Shown here: in pieces, positions 43,385-52,365 of the stretch
Layout of the letters: the number at the start of each line of letters is the position of its first letter
Position numbering within the stretch: the first letter of the stretch is position 1
NCBI GenBank assembly: GCA_012026925.1
Contig: VEPJ01000117.1
Span: 1 to 58,765 of the forward strand
Source: Gammaproteobacteria bacterium
Lineage (GTDB): Bacteria > Pseudomonadota > Gammaproteobacteria > Steroidobacterales > Steroidobacteraceae
DNA length: 58,765 nt
Reading direction: 5' to 3'
Program-made: the position numbers and the translations under genes
The notes under the pieces: model-generated
Databases searched by the model: none
What the model was told of the DNA's origin: nothing
Seen by the model: only the letters and a program-made list of their open reading frames with translations

Positions 43385-46179
43385 CGAAGCGGACGCGCTG
43401 GCTCGCGCTCGGCTGCGTGTTCGTCGCGACGTTCGCATCCGCCTCCCACGCCGCCGACGTGCCGGAACCGGGTTCCGTCGCGGAAATCGCCGCCGCGACG
43501 ACGGAACCGCGCTTCCTCTCGCCGTGGGTGGCCTCGCTGCCTGATTCCGCGACCGTGCCCTCGCCGCGCGATTTCCTGCACAGGATTCCCGGTGCCCCGG
43601 GTGAGCTCGTCAACACCGCGCAGGCATACGCGTACCTGCGCGCACTGGCCGCTGCCTCCCCGCGCGTGCGGCTCGAGCCGATCGGACGCCCCGAGGAGGG
43701 TCGTGAGATCCTGCTGGCAGCCATCGCCGACGAGGACGGCATGCGTCGCCTCGACGAACTCAAGACGACGACCGCGCGGCTCGCCGACCCACGCACGACC
43801 GACGCCGACTCCGCGGCGCACCTCGTCACGGCGGGGCGGCCGATCTACTACATCAACGCTGCACTGCACGCCGATGAGACGGGCTCGACGGAGTCGGTCC
43901 TCGAGCTCGCGTATCGGCTCGCCGTGTCCGACGACCCGATGATCGAGCGGATCCGCTCGCAGCTCGTGGTGCTCATCAATCCGGTGTCGAATCCCGACGG
44001 CCGCGACAAGCAGGTCGAATGGTACTACCGCCACCTCAAGGGCCGCACCGACCGCGCCACGCTGCCGCGGCAGTCGCCGCCCTACTGGTCGCGCTACACG
44101 TTCGTCGACATCAACCGCGACACGCACCAGCAGACGCACGAATCGACACGGGCGGTCCACGGCATGTTCCACGAGTGGCACCCGACCATCGTGCACGACC
44201 TGCACGAATCGGTCGCGCTGCTCATGACCTGGAACGGGACCGGGCCGTACAACCCGAACATCGAGCCGCTGACTTACGGCGAGTTCCTCGAGCTTAGCTT
44301 GCACGAGGTCCGCGCGCTCACTGCACTCGGCATGCCCGGTGTGTCGACCTGGAACTTCGGCGAGGCGTTCTCGCACCTGTACCTCGACTCGGTGGCGATG
44401 AACCACAACGCGATCGGGCGCGGCTACGAGACGTTCGGCAACGGCACCGCGGAGACGCTCGATTGGACGCTCGAAGCGTCGGAGACGAGCCGCCAGTGGT
44501 GGCGTCTGGTGCCGCCGCCGGAGCGGTTGCGCTGGTCCGCACGCGACAACGTCAACTACAACGAGACCGCGTTGCTCGCGGCGCTGGACTTCTCGGCTGC
44601 GCACGCGCACGAACTGCTCGGCAACTTCTACCGCAAGAGCTACGCGTCGTGGCAGAAGGGGCTGACGGAGCCGCCGTACGGGTTCCTGATCCCGCCCGAC
44701 CAGGGTGACCCGGGCCGCGTGGCGGCGATGGTCGGCCTGCTGCTCGCACAGCGCATCGAGGTCGCCCGGTCGCGACAGCCGATCGAGCTGGCCGATGGAC
44801 GCTACCCGGCCGGCACCTACGTCGTGCGTCTCGACCAGCCATATCGCAACTACGCCGTCGACCTGTTGACGGCGCAGCACTATCCGATCGACGGCGGCGA
44901 GCCGTACGACGACGTGTCCTGGTCGCTGCCGGCGCACTATCACCTCGAGGTGCAACCGACCAGGGATCCGAGTGTCCGCCAGCTGTCGCTCGAGCCGCTC
45001 ACCGCGGCGCCCGCCCCGCCCGGCGGCATCAACGGCCGGGGCCCCGTGTACGTCCTGCGGGACAGCGGGCAGGAGGAGATGCTGGCGGCACGCTACCGGC
45101 TCGCAGACGTGCCGCTCGAGATCGCCGAGCGTCCGTTCAAGATCGCAGGCCGCGAGTACCCGGCGGGCTCGTGGATCGTCGCCGGCCACGACACGGATTC
45201 ATCGAAACTCGCCATCGCGGGTCGCGAACTCGGATTGACGTTCGAGTCGGTTCGCGCGGCGCCAGACGTCGCTCGGCACGCGGCACCGGTTCCGCGCCTG
45301 TGCCTGTACGTACCGTGGGCCGACACCGACTCGATCGGCTGGATCCGCTACTCGCTCGACCAGCGTCGCGTGCCCTACACCTACCTCCGCGACGAGGACG
45401 TGCGCGCCGGGCAACTCTCGACGCGCTGCGACGTCGTCCTGTATGGCCACGTGGATCTCGAACTCGCGGAGCAGATCCAGGGCCTGCCGAGCGCCTGGTC
45501 GCCGATGCCGTACCGCAAGACCGCCGCGACCCCGAGTCTCGGCACACCGGTCGAGTCCGACGACATCACCGGTGGGCTCGGAGGCGCCGGCCTCGCCAGC
45601 CTGCAGACGTTCGTCGACTCCGGTGGACTGCTCCTCACGCTCGGCAACGCGAGCATGCTGGCCCTCGAGGCCGGCATCGTCCGCGGCGTGCGACGCGAGT
45701 CGGGCGGCGTAGCGCGCTCGTCGGCGGGTGGCGGCGCCGATGCTGCCGGGGCCGCCGCGACGGCCGAGACGCGCACGCCCGGCGCGCACCTGCGCGTGAC
45801 GTTCGACCGTCCCGACCATCCGCTTGCCTATGGGTATCCGGCGCGGACGCACGTCTTCCGCCAGAATTTCGCCGTGTACGCGACGCCGCGGTCGTGGTTA
45901 CGGATGGCCTACTGCACGACCTGTCTCGACGGTCCGTTCGACCCGTCCGGCGTCGTGATGGAGTGGGGCGACCGCGACGGCGCGCCGCTCGTCGTGAGCG
46001 GGCAGGCGTGGGGCGAGGCCGGCCTCGTCGGTCACCCGGCGATCCTCGACCTCCGCTCGGGTTCCGGGCACGTGATCGCGTACAACTTCAACCCGATGCA
46101 CCGCGACCTCAACCGCGGCGACCAGCGACTGCTCTGGAACGCGATCCTGAACTGGCAGGCCATCGCACGGGCGCATTGA
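43381..46179 (+). CDS. Large secreted M14-family metallocarboxypeptidase
   Basis: 932 residues from the GTG at 43381, which overlaps the previous stop (GTGA); a longer reading back to 42913 lies inside the TIR gene and is not credible. The signal peptide ends SHAAD. The M14 zinc ligands appear in ALHADETGS (His163, Glu166) and IVHDLHES (His272 or His275), with NPVSNPDGRD typical of the fold. The C-terminal 500 residues are of unknown fold, with a Gly/Ala-rich stretch near 780 and a CTTC pair. Likely a periplasmic or secreted peptidase, or an amidase acting on peptide substrates. Confidence 0.87.
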   Translation: MTKRTRWLALGCVFVATFASASHAADVPEPGSVAEIAAATTEPRFLSPWVASLPDSATVPSPRDFLHRIPGAPGELVNTAQAYAYLRALAAASPRVRLEPIGRPEEGREILLAAIADEDGMRRLDELKTTTARLADPRTTDADSAAHLVTAGRPIYYINAALHADETGSTESVLELAYRLAVSDDPMIERIRSQLVVLINPVSNPDGRDKQVEWYYRHLKGRTDRATLPRQSPPYWSRYTFVDINRDTHQQTHESTRAVHGMFHEWHPTIVHDLHESVALLMTWNGTGPYNPNIEPLTYGEFLELSLHEVRALTALGMPGVSTWNFGEAFSHLYLDSVAMNHNAIGRGYETFGNGTAETLDWTLEASETSRQWWRLVPPPERLRWSARDNVNYNETALLAALDFSAAHAHELLGNFYRKSYASWQKGLTEPPYGFLIPPDQGDPGRVAAMVGLLLAQRIEVARSRQPIELADGRYPAGTYVVRLDQPYRNYAVDLLTAQHYPIDGGEPYDDVSWSLPAHYHLEVQPTRDPSVRQLSLEPLTAAPAPPGGINGRGPVYVLRDSGQEEMLAARYRLADVPLEIAERPFKIAGREYPAGSWIVAGHDTDSSKLAIAGRELGLTFESVRAAPDVARHAAPVPRLCLYVPWADTDSIGWIRYSLDQRRVPYTYLRDEDVRAGQLSTRCDVVLYGHVDLELAEQIQGLPSAWSPMPYRKTAATPSLGTPVESDDITGGLGGAGLASLQTFVDSGGLLLTLGNASMLALEAGIVRGVRRESGGVARSSAGGGADAAGAAATAETRTPGAHLRVTFDRPDHPLAYGYPARTHVFRQNFAVYATPRSWLRMAYCTTCLDGPFDPSGVVMEWGDRDGAPLVVSGQAWGEAGLVGHPAILDLRSGSGHVIAYNFNPMHRDLNRGDQRLLWNAILNWQAIARAH

Positions 46180-46268
46180 ACGATCGCCCGGCGCTATCGC
46201 TCCTCGCGCACGCGACAACGACTGCACGGCGCGTGCCGCCGCGGACGGGTCCACCGCAAGGCCACCGC

Positions 46269-46532
46269 TCACCCGGCGCGCTTGCGGCGGCGTCGGGCCG
46301 TCGTCAGGCTGTCCGCCCAGGCCGCGACCTCGGCATGTTCCAGCACTCGCCCCGCCGCGACTTCATCCAGCGCAGCGCGCGTCTCCCGGTCGCGTTCTTC
46401 GGCCAGGCCGACGTACGCTTCGACTGCTTCCTTGACGAGCCAGCCCCGCGGTCGGTCGAGGCGGCCCGCGAGAACGTCCAGCTTTCGAGCGAGGTCCGCG
46501 GGCAGATGCGTCGTCACAACGCGCGTTGCCAT
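46269..46532 (-). CDS. Ribbon-helix-helix (CopG-type) regulator, orphan antitoxin-like
   Basis: 87 residues. The N-terminus (ATRVVTTHLPADLARKLDVLAGRLDRPRGWLVKEAVEAYV) is a ribbon-helix-helix DNA-binding domain of the type found in RelB/ParD-like antitoxins. The C-terminal helix (LDEVAAGRVLEHAEVAAWADSL) is the kind that wraps a toxin. No toxin gene follows: only 89 bp remain before the convergent peptidase gene. A dyad operator lies just before its start, suggesting autoregulation. Confidence 0.8.
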   Translation of the reverse strand: MATRVVTTHLPADLARKLDVLAGRLDRPRGWLVKEAVEAYVGLAEERDRETRAALDEVAAGRVLEHAEVAAWADSLTTARRRRKRAG

Positions 46533-46533
46533 G

Positions 46534-46560
46534 AGTCAATCAATCCCAATTGAACTGACT
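46534..46560. promoter_or_regulatory. Dyad operator before the ribbon-helix-helix gene
   Basis: Two nested half-site pairs: AGTCA (46534-46538) with TGACT (46556-46560), and TCAAT (46540-46544) with ATTGA (46549-46553), around a CCCA centre. It begins 2 bp upstream of the start codon and covers the ribosome-binding region, so a bound regulator would block expression. Confidence 0.5.
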
Positions 46561-46602
46561 AATCATCATGGGTCCGTAGTTGGTCAGCCGCAACCCTGCG
46601 AC

Positions 46603-47004
46603 TCACTCCCCGGCCTTCTTCTTGCGCTTCCACTCCGGCAGCACCGACAGCCGCACTCGACCGACCTTGCGGCCCGCGATCGAGCTCAACACGAGCCGCC
46701 CGCGCGCATCCACCATGCACGGCACGACGGAGACGCCCGGCTTCAGCTGCTCACTCACGGCTCGCGCCACCGCGCGACGCTTGAAAAGCGTCGCCCGCGT
46801 CGGATCGTCCATCAGCCACGCATCGCTCTGGATCTCGTAATACAGCGAGAACCACGGCAGGGTCGTCGCCACCAGGAGGTAGCGCCGTGGATCGTCCGCG
46901 TCCTTGATGCGTCGCTCGAGCTCCCGTCGCTCGGCGGCGGTGAGCGGCGCCTCCCCGACAACGGCTCGACCTGCGCTTTTCACTGTCTTGCGTCGAATGG
47001 CCAT
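46603..47004 (-). CDS. Small basic protein of unknown function
   Basis: 133 residues from the ATG at 47004 with GAGGAGG upstream. A helical N-terminal half (LTAAERRELERRIKDADDPRRYLLVATT) leads to WFSLYYEIQSDAWLMDDPTRATLFKRRAVARAV, then a beta-rich end closing with a Lys-rich tail (PEWKRKKKAGE). I recognise no named family. It lies 70 bp upstream of the ribbon-helix-helix gene on the same strand and could form an unusual pair with it, but no toxin motif is visible. Confidence 0.6.
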   Translation of the reverse strand: MAIRRKTVKSAGRAVVGEAPLTAAERRELERRIKDADDPRRYLLVATTLPWFSLYYEIQSDAWLMDDPTRATLFKRRAVARAVSEQLKPGVSVVPCMVDARGRLVLSSIAGRKVGRVRLSVLPEWKRKKKAGE

Positions 47005-47126
47005 CGCCCCTCCTCCTTCTCTCACGGCGGCCGCCACAGGCTACGCCCGTGGCCGCGCGGCCGCGAGTCGTAACCACTGAACCCAGCCACTCGATTTCGA
47101 CCGGCGGCCCGGTCCACAATTCCCCC

Positions 47127-47504
47127 ATGACCACCCGCAAACGCGTCGATCCCGACCACGCCCGCCTCGACCGCATCGTCGCCGAGGCCCGCCAGGCACG
47201 CGAGGAGCGCGAGCAGACTTACCGTGGCCAGGCCCTGAAGCTCTTCCCTTGGATCTGCGGGCGCTGTGCCCGCGAGTTCGATCACACCAACGTCCACGAG
47301 CTCACGGTCCACCACAAGGACCACAACCACGACCACAACCCGCCGGATGGCAGCAACTGGGAGCTGCTCTGCCTCTACTGCCACGACAACGAGCACCAGC
47401 GCCAGCTCGACACCCGCCCGCTCACCGGTGCCGCATCGTCTGCGCCGGGCGCGACTCACACGCCGTTTGCCGACCTGGCCGCGCTCCTCAAGCGCGAGGA
47501 CTGA
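47127..47504 (+). CDS. YajD-family HNH nuclease
   Basis: 125 residues from the ATG at 47127. The HNH core is clear: CGRCAREFD, LTVHHKDHNHDHNPPDGSNWELLCLYCHDNEHQ, with two CxxC-type zinc pairs and the HH/N/H catalytic arrangement. The length matches the E. coli YajD type (115). Known: these small nucleases are widespread and poorly studied. It is transcribed alone. Confidence 0.88.
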   Translation: MTTRKRVDPDHARLDRIVAEARQAREEREQTYRGQALKLFPWICGRCAREFDHTNVHELTVHHKDHNHDHNPPDGSNWELLCLYCHDNEHQRQLDTRPLTGAASSAPGATHTPFADLAALLKRED

Positions 47505-47523
47505 CGCGACGGCCATCGTCAGT
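47500..47523. terminator. Hairpin at the converging ends of HNH and lipase genes
   Basis: ACTGACG (47500-47506) and CGTCAGT (47517-47523) pair perfectly over 7 bp with a 10-nt loop. It overlaps the HNH stop and precedes the lipase stop from the other side. Confidence 0.4.
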
Positions 47524-47529
47524 TGCGAA

Positions 47530-48729
47530 TCAGGGCCGATGCCTGCCTTCAATACGGTCCGCGCACCATCGCAGAATTTCCGCGCGCGCCGCAGCAATGA
47601 CCGAACGGTGTCCCTCGCCCGGATACCAGCTGACGTCGATCGTGTCCCCGTTCCGCTCGGCACGCGGCAGCATTTCGCGGGTCGACGCCGCGGGCTGAAC
47701 GTCGTCGGCCGCACCATGCACGACGAGGATCGGCGCAGCTGACCGGCGATTGCACGGGACATTGAGCGCGAGCGCCGCCTTCATCGCGGGATTCCAGTCA
47801 CCGACGAAGAACGGCCCCGGGTACTGCAACGACGCGCGGTAGACGCCGACGATGCTCACCTCGCCCGCGACGTCTATGAGCTTCCTGCCTTCGTCGGTGA
47901 ATCCGTCCAGCGGCACGTAGTACGCCGCCTGGTAGCCGCGCATGAGAACGTAGGCATGCGGAATGTTGATGAACCGCACCCCCGCCGTCGATCCCGGCGC
48001 GATCGCGACCACACCCCGGTGACGGAACTCCGGCGCGTAGGTTGCCTGTTCCTCGCCGGTGAACAGCGCCGCATGTCCACCCTGAGACCAGCCGAAAGTT
48101 ACGAGGTTCGCGCCGGCATGCGCGTCGGCGAGGCGACGCGCCGCGCGCGCGATGTCGAGCCCGTTGCGCGCCGCAGTGCTGCCGACCATGTACTGGTGGA
48201 CGCCCGGCCCGCCGAGCCCGTAATAGTCGGTCGCGACGACGACATAGCCGCGCGCCAGGAAATCGGGGAGGTACGGCACCCCGTAATCGATCGGCGCGCT
48301 CTCGGATCTCTGCACCAGGTCCTGTGCCGGGTTCGGCGCGAGGGATGGCGCCGCCACGCGAGCGCCGCCCGTCGTTCCGTGCAACCAGCTGAGTATCGGC
48401 CGTGGGGAGTCGGGACGGCCCTCCGGCGCAACGACGATGCCCGTCACCGGCACGAGACGATCGTCCCAGGTCCGCGAGACGTACATGATGCGCCACGCAT
48501 TCGCCCCTGCCGGAGCGGCGATCCGCTCCGACTTGAGGATCGTGCCCGGCGCCTTGTCCGCGAAGTCGAGGCCGGCATCGTAGAAAGGCGTGAGTTCGAA
48601 GTCCGGAACAGGCTTGGCGTTCGGATCGAATCCCTGGATGGCGCGAGCGCTCGTTGCGCCCATGCAGGCCAGCACTGCGATCGCCAGCCAATGCGCTGCA
48701 GCGCGGTCATACCTCGGTCGTCGCGGCAT
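47530..48729 (-). CDS. Secreted lipase/esterase (secretory lipase-type alpha/beta hydrolase)
   Basis: 399 residues with a signal peptide ending TSARAI. The nucleophile elbow GWSQGGHAAL (GxSxG) and a late GEGHRSVI histidine are present, with an Asp in VVHGAADDVQPAA. The surrounding YVSRTWDDRLVPVTGIV and HGTTGGARVAAPS resemble the LIP-type secretory lipases. Likely hydrolyses ester bonds outside the cytoplasm. It is followed (lower coordinates) by the HNH gene on the other strand, and preceded by an Ig-like lipoprotein gene on the same strand. Confidence 0.84.
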   Translation of the reverse strand: MPRRPRYDRAAAHWLAIAVLACMGATSARAIQGFDPNAKPVPDFELTPFYDAGLDFADKAPGTILKSERIAAPAGANAWRIMYVSRTWDDRLVPVTGIVVAPEGRPDSPRPILSWLHGTTGGARVAAPSLAPNPAQDLVQRSESAPIDYGVPYLPDFLARGYVVVATDYYGLGGPGVHQYMVGSTAARNGLDIARAARRLADAHAGANLVTFGWSQGGHAALFTGEEQATYAPEFRHRGVVAIAPGSTAGVRFINIPHAYVLMRGYQAAYYVPLDGFTDEGRKLIDVAGEVSIVGVYRASLQYPGPFFVGDWNPAMKAALALNVPCNRRSAAPILVVHGAADDVQPAASTREMLPRAERNGDTIDVSWYPGEGHRSVIAAARAEILRWCADRIEGRHRP

Positions 48730-48766
48730 GGGTGCTCCCGTCGTCCGGCTTCGATGCAGTGATTGC

Positions 48767-50251
48767 TCAGTTGGTGCGCGTCAAGGTCAGCGGCACACGC
48801 ATGAGGTCGCGGTCGAGATTGTCCCCGTTGAATCGTACGTAATAAAGGTAGGGCGTCCTGCCGGCCTTCTCGAAGTTCACGGTCGTGTCCGCGTGATCGA
48901 CGATCGACGGGTAGAGCACGTTCACCGGCTCCAGCAGGCCGGGGCTCGACGGGTTTGCCGCACACCACGGCATCGACGCTTCGACGAGCAGCCGGTGCTT
49001 GCTCCAGTGAACGAGATCGGCGGACAGGGCGTAGAAGATCCCGCAGGTCGGCGACCGGCCATCGACGTCGAGCGCGCCCGGGCTGGTCGCCACGGCCATG
49101 TATCGCTCGAGGTACGTGTCGTACACGAGGTGCGACGGAATCACGAAGCCGCCGAGGAACGCGCAGATTGGTGCCGTCCCGCCCGTGACGTAGGGGCTGG
49201 TCATGCGCAGATCGAAGCCGCTGCCGTCCCACGCGCGCCAGCTCGCCGGGTCGCCGAGGGTGCGCGTGCGAAAGACACACAGTCCCTGCATCTGGTTCCA
49301 GTTCTCGAACGGAATTGCCATCAGGAAGGCGTAGTAGTAACCGTCCTTGCCCTGCACGATGTTGCTCGGATTGAAGTAACCCTCCACATAGCCTTCTGCC
49401 GGAACACCCGGCGCCGGCGGCACCCATGCATAGGGCGCGGGAGCAATCGTATGCGCAGGCGCGCCAGGCTTTGAGAACGACCGCGCGCCGTCGGTGGAAA
49501 CAGCATATGTGACGGAGTTGTACCAGCAGGGATTCCCCGGAAACGGATTACCCGGCTGACAGGTCGCCGCAATCGGGTCGTGGAATTCGTTGTGCACGAG
49601 CACGTGCCACTGATCGCCTTCGCGATACACGGACCAGATCATCTCCGCGTTCTCGTAGGAATCTGGTGTGGGCCGAAGCGCCTTGACCAGCGCTGGCTGG
49701 TTGCAGTCACGCGCGATGCTTGCGAAGTCCGCGCCCCGATTGATGTAGGTGCGGCCATCGAACAGCACGAGGCTGCCGTCCTGCGCTCGCACGAATCGTG
49801 CAGGCCCGTCCGGCGTTTCGTTGTCCGGACATCGGTCCGTGGTGTAGTCGAGCACCACTTCCTTGGCTCCGACCGTCACCAGGACCTCCATCGGGACGAT
49901 CGCGAGCGCGAGACTGCCGGTGACTCCGTCGATGCTGGCGGTGACGGTCACCGCTCCTGTTCCCCAGGTCTTCAGTTCGCCGCTGGCAGAGACAGGGAAG
50001 GACTGCGGCTTGTCGCTGGACCACGTCGCCGACTTGCCGGGCAGCACGTTACCGGCCGCATCCTTCGCAGTCGCGACGAGCTGCACAGTGTCACCCTCGT
50101 AGATTTTCGCGGCGGGACTCGTCACGGTGACGCTGGCTGTCACGGCCGGCGGAGCAGGCGTGTTGTGGCCCCCACCTCCGCCACCACCACAGGCGGACAG
50201 CGCCACCGAGACAATGGGGAGCACGAGCGCGCAAACGAAATGCAACCGCAT
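48767..50251 (-). CDS. Lipoprotein with Big-type Ig domain and propeller-like region
   Basis: 494 residues. The lipobox LSAC is followed by a run of glycines, a surface-tether style shared by other exported proteins here. Residues 40-120 form a Big_2-like Ig domain (YEGDTVQLVATAKDAAGNVL). The rest shows blade-like repeats (WHVLVHNEFHDP, YYYAFLMAIPFENWNQMQG, YMAVATSPGALDVDG, YALSADLVHWSKHRLLV) similar to five-bladed glycoside-hydrolase propellers. The Cys number is even, as for disulfides. No catalytic triad is assigned. Confidence 0.75.
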   Translation of the reverse strand: MRLHFVCALVLPIVSVALSACGGGGGGGHNTPAPPAVTASVTVTSPAAKIYEGDTVQLVATAKDAAGNVLPGKSATWSSDKPQSFPVSASGELKTWGTGAVTVTASIDGVTGSLALAIVPMEVLVTVGAKEVVLDYTTDRCPDNETPDGPARFVRAQDGSLVLFDGRTYINRGADFASIARDCNQPALVKALRPTPDSYENAEMIWSVYREGDQWHVLVHNEFHDPIAATCQPGNPFPGNPCWYNSVTYAVSTDGARSFSKPGAPAHTIAPAPYAWVPPAPGVPAEGYVEGYFNPSNIVQGKDGYYYAFLMAIPFENWNQMQGLCVFRTRTLGDPASWRAWDGSGFDLRMTSPYVTGGTAPICAFLGGFVIPSHLVYDTYLERYMAVATSPGALDVDGRSPTCGIFYALSADLVHWSKHRLLVEASMPWCAANPSSPGLLEPVNVLYPSIVDHADTTVNFEKAGRTPYLYYVRFNGDNLDRDLMRVPLTLTRTN

Positions 50252-50437
50252 GAGGGTCCCTCCTGGTTGCGGTCAGGTCCGTCAGGCGGGCGCGAACGTC
50301 CGTTTGGCCTGGGCCCGATCGTGCCCTGAGCATGAGCGAGCCGCGGGGCGAACTGAATCGTGGATGTTGGCAGCGTCCCGACACTGAAATTCTCTTCGTG
50401 AATTCTCCAGTGCGACGAATTTCTGCTGCCAGATGCA

Positions 50438-50460
50438 GAAACCCCGGCGCGCGGCCGGGG
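50438..50460 (-). terminator. Rho-independent terminator after the 50.5-kb gene
   Basis: On the minus strand a 7-bp stem CCCCGGC/GCCGGGG (50442-50460) with a 5-nt loop is followed by TTTCTG. It lies about 55 bp after the stop at 50514. Confidence 0.65.
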
Positions 50461-50513
50461 TCGTGCGGGCTCGAGGCAAGCGCCGGATTCGGCGTTGACG
50501 CCTCTCAGCCTTC

Positions 50514-50816
50514 TCAGCCCACCAGGGTCACGATGGTGTCGCGGAAGGCACCGTCGACAAAAAGACCGCGGGCCTTGTTGACCAATTCAATGTACTCGCG
50601 GTCCTGCAGCAGCGTTGCGTTCAACTGCACCGACATGTCGAGGCTCTCCAGGTCGTAGTACCAGTGAATGCTGCCCGTACCGAACAACTCGACGCCGACC
50701 TTCATGTGGAGCGAATGCCGCTTGTTGAGATAAGAAGCAACCTCAGCGGCGAACTGCACGGCCGCGGGCATGTCTGCCACGTGCTTGACGGAAGCTCTGC
50801 GTTCAAAGCGGAACAT
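50514..50816 (-). CDS. Small protein of unknown function
   Basis: 100 residues from the ATG at 50816; a GTG four codons upstream is possible, but the GGGGG before the ATG is a better site. It has helical and strand segments (VKHVADMPAAVQFAAEVASYLNKRH, MKVGVELFGTGSIHWYYDLESLDMSVQLNATLLQ) and no export signal or membrane helix. I do not recognise a named family. It has its own downstream terminator and is probably a single-gene unit. Confidence 0.6.
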   Translation of the reverse strand: MFRFERRASVKHVADMPAAVQFAAEVASYLNKRHSLHMKVGVELFGTGSIHWYYDLESLDMSVQLNATLLQDREYIELVNKARGLFVDGAFRDTIVTLVG

Positions 50817-51064
50817 AGCATCCCCCACTCTCGCGTTCTGACATTGATGAGCCGGCGACCAGCGGTGTCCTTCGTGGTCTCTTCGCGGAGGGCAACCGGC
50901 ATCCCGCCGGGCTTCGCGAGATTAAGTCACCGAGTGGCAGTGACGGCAATTCGTACAAGTGGAAGGTGTGGCGCCGTCACGTCTTGCCTGCAGCGACCAC
51001 GTGTGTGTGAGGCGTCGCGTCCTCGAGTGATGTGCACAGTGACCCGCCGCGGCCCGGCGTACGG

Positions 51065-51091
51065 CGGGCGCCGGGCGGAACCCGGCACCCG
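51065..51091 (-). terminator. Hairpin after the beta-helix gene
   Basis: An 11-bp stem with one wobble (CGGGCGCCGGG, 51065-51075; CCCGGCACCCG, 51081-51091) and a 5-nt loop lies 12 bp past the beta-helix stop. There is no T-run. Confidence 0.45.
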
Positions 51092-51102
51092 CGAAGCGAC
51101 GA

Positions 51103-52245
51103 TCACTCACTGAAGCCGACGCAGCTGGGACTTACGCTCCCGGCGAAGAAGACTCCGCCGTCATAGCTCCGCCCTTCCACGCCGTCGACACTCGACTTCG
51201 GGTCCCCGCACCAGAGATCCACCCACGCGTTGCCACTGGCAGTGGTAGTCGGGGCCGTGAACATCCCGCGCGAATCGAGCATCACCACCACGGCGTGATA
51301 CGTGTTGTGGTGGATATTCTCGCCCGAGACCTGCAACGTGCAGTCCGCCCGGCAGGCGACGCCGGTCGCGTTGTACGCAATCTCGTTGCCCGACAGCACC
51401 AGCGTCGGCCCGAGGTAGCCGAACACACCGTCCTCGTTGTTGTGCGCGATCGTGTTGTTGCTCACGCCAACCGTCGCGCCGGCCTGCGCCAGCACACCGT
51501 GCTGACGATTGTTGTGGATGTTGTTGTTGCCGATGCTCGCCCCTGACGCAGACACCACGATGCCGACGCTGTTCTCGGCAATTTCGCTGTTGCTGATGGT
51601 GCCCTGCGAGCCGTTTTCCAGGTGGATCCCGTTCCCGCCGTTGGCGAGAACCTTGCTTCCTCCACTGACGAAGAGGGTCGAGTTCTGGTCCACGAAGATG
51701 CCGGCGTCCGCGTTCTCGCGGATCTCGGTGCTACCCGCGACCCTCGCGGCGCCGCCGCGCGTTATCTGCAGCCCCCGGTTGGCCTGCATCAACGTGCAGC
51801 CACTGAGGCTCAGGTCGCCGACAGCCCGTGCCACCACTGCATTACCCGACACTGGGTTTCGGACCATGACGTTGGTCATCGAGGCCAGCCCCGGCCCCGC
51901 GAACAACACGCCGTTCGCACCGCCGGTGACGGTGAGCCCCTCGATATAGGTCCGGTCGCCCTCGACCAGAATCGCGGGTGCGGCCGAGCCCGGACCGTTC
52001 ACGGTGCCACCCAGGCCAGGATCGCCGCGCAGCGTCACGTCGTCCCGGAGGATCGCGACATACTCGTTGCACGTTCCCCGCACTGTGATCGTCAGAGGCT
52101 TGGACGCGTCGCCTCGGCTGATCGCGTCTGCGATTTTCTGACCTCTTGAACAGTCAACGGTGAAACCGATGGTCTGCGCCGATGCTGATCCCAGCATCCC
52201 CAGCGCCAACAGCGCAGCAGCAGCTGTGAATAAGGTCCTTCTCAT
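51103..52245 (-). CDS. Secreted right-handed beta-helix protein
   Basis: 380 residues from the ATG at 52245, which has a GGAGG site. The signal peptide ends SASAQ. The body is a series of parallel-helix turns with Asn ladders (GISIENG-like turns: GIHLENGSQGTISNSEIAEN, GIVVSASGASIGNNNIHNN, GVLAQAGATVGVSNNTIAHNN, GVFGYLGPTLVLSGNEIAYN), typical of NosD/pectate-lyase-type folds. The C-terminus has three Cys. No catalytic residues assigned; likely a surface or periplasmic structural or carbohydrate-related protein. Confidence 0.8.
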   Translation of the reverse strand: MRRTLFTAAAALLALGMLGSASAQTIGFTVDCSRGQKIADAISRGDASKPLTITVRGTCNEYVAILRDDVTLRGDPGLGGTVNGPGSAAPAILVEGDRTYIEGLTVTGGANGVLFAGPGLASMTNVMVRNPVSGNAVVARAVGDLSLSGCTLMQANRGLQITRGGAARVAGSTEIRENADAGIFVDQNSTLFVSGGSKVLANGGNGIHLENGSQGTISNSEIAENSVGIVVSASGASIGNNNIHNNRQHGVLAQAGATVGVSNNTIAHNNEDGVFGYLGPTLVLSGNEIAYNATGVACRADCTLQVSGENIHHNTYHAVVVMLDSRGMFTAPTTTASGNAWVDLWCGDPKSSVDGVEGRSYDGGVFFAGSVSPSCVGFSE

Positions 52246-52365
52246 GACTCCCTCCTTCCCTGCAGGGACTGGGCGCACCGAAAGCGGGGCGTTGTCGGTC
52301 CCCACAGGAGAATTCTGATCCGGCGGGCCGCAGCCGCCAGTCGGGAAACACGCAGCGGTCCACGG

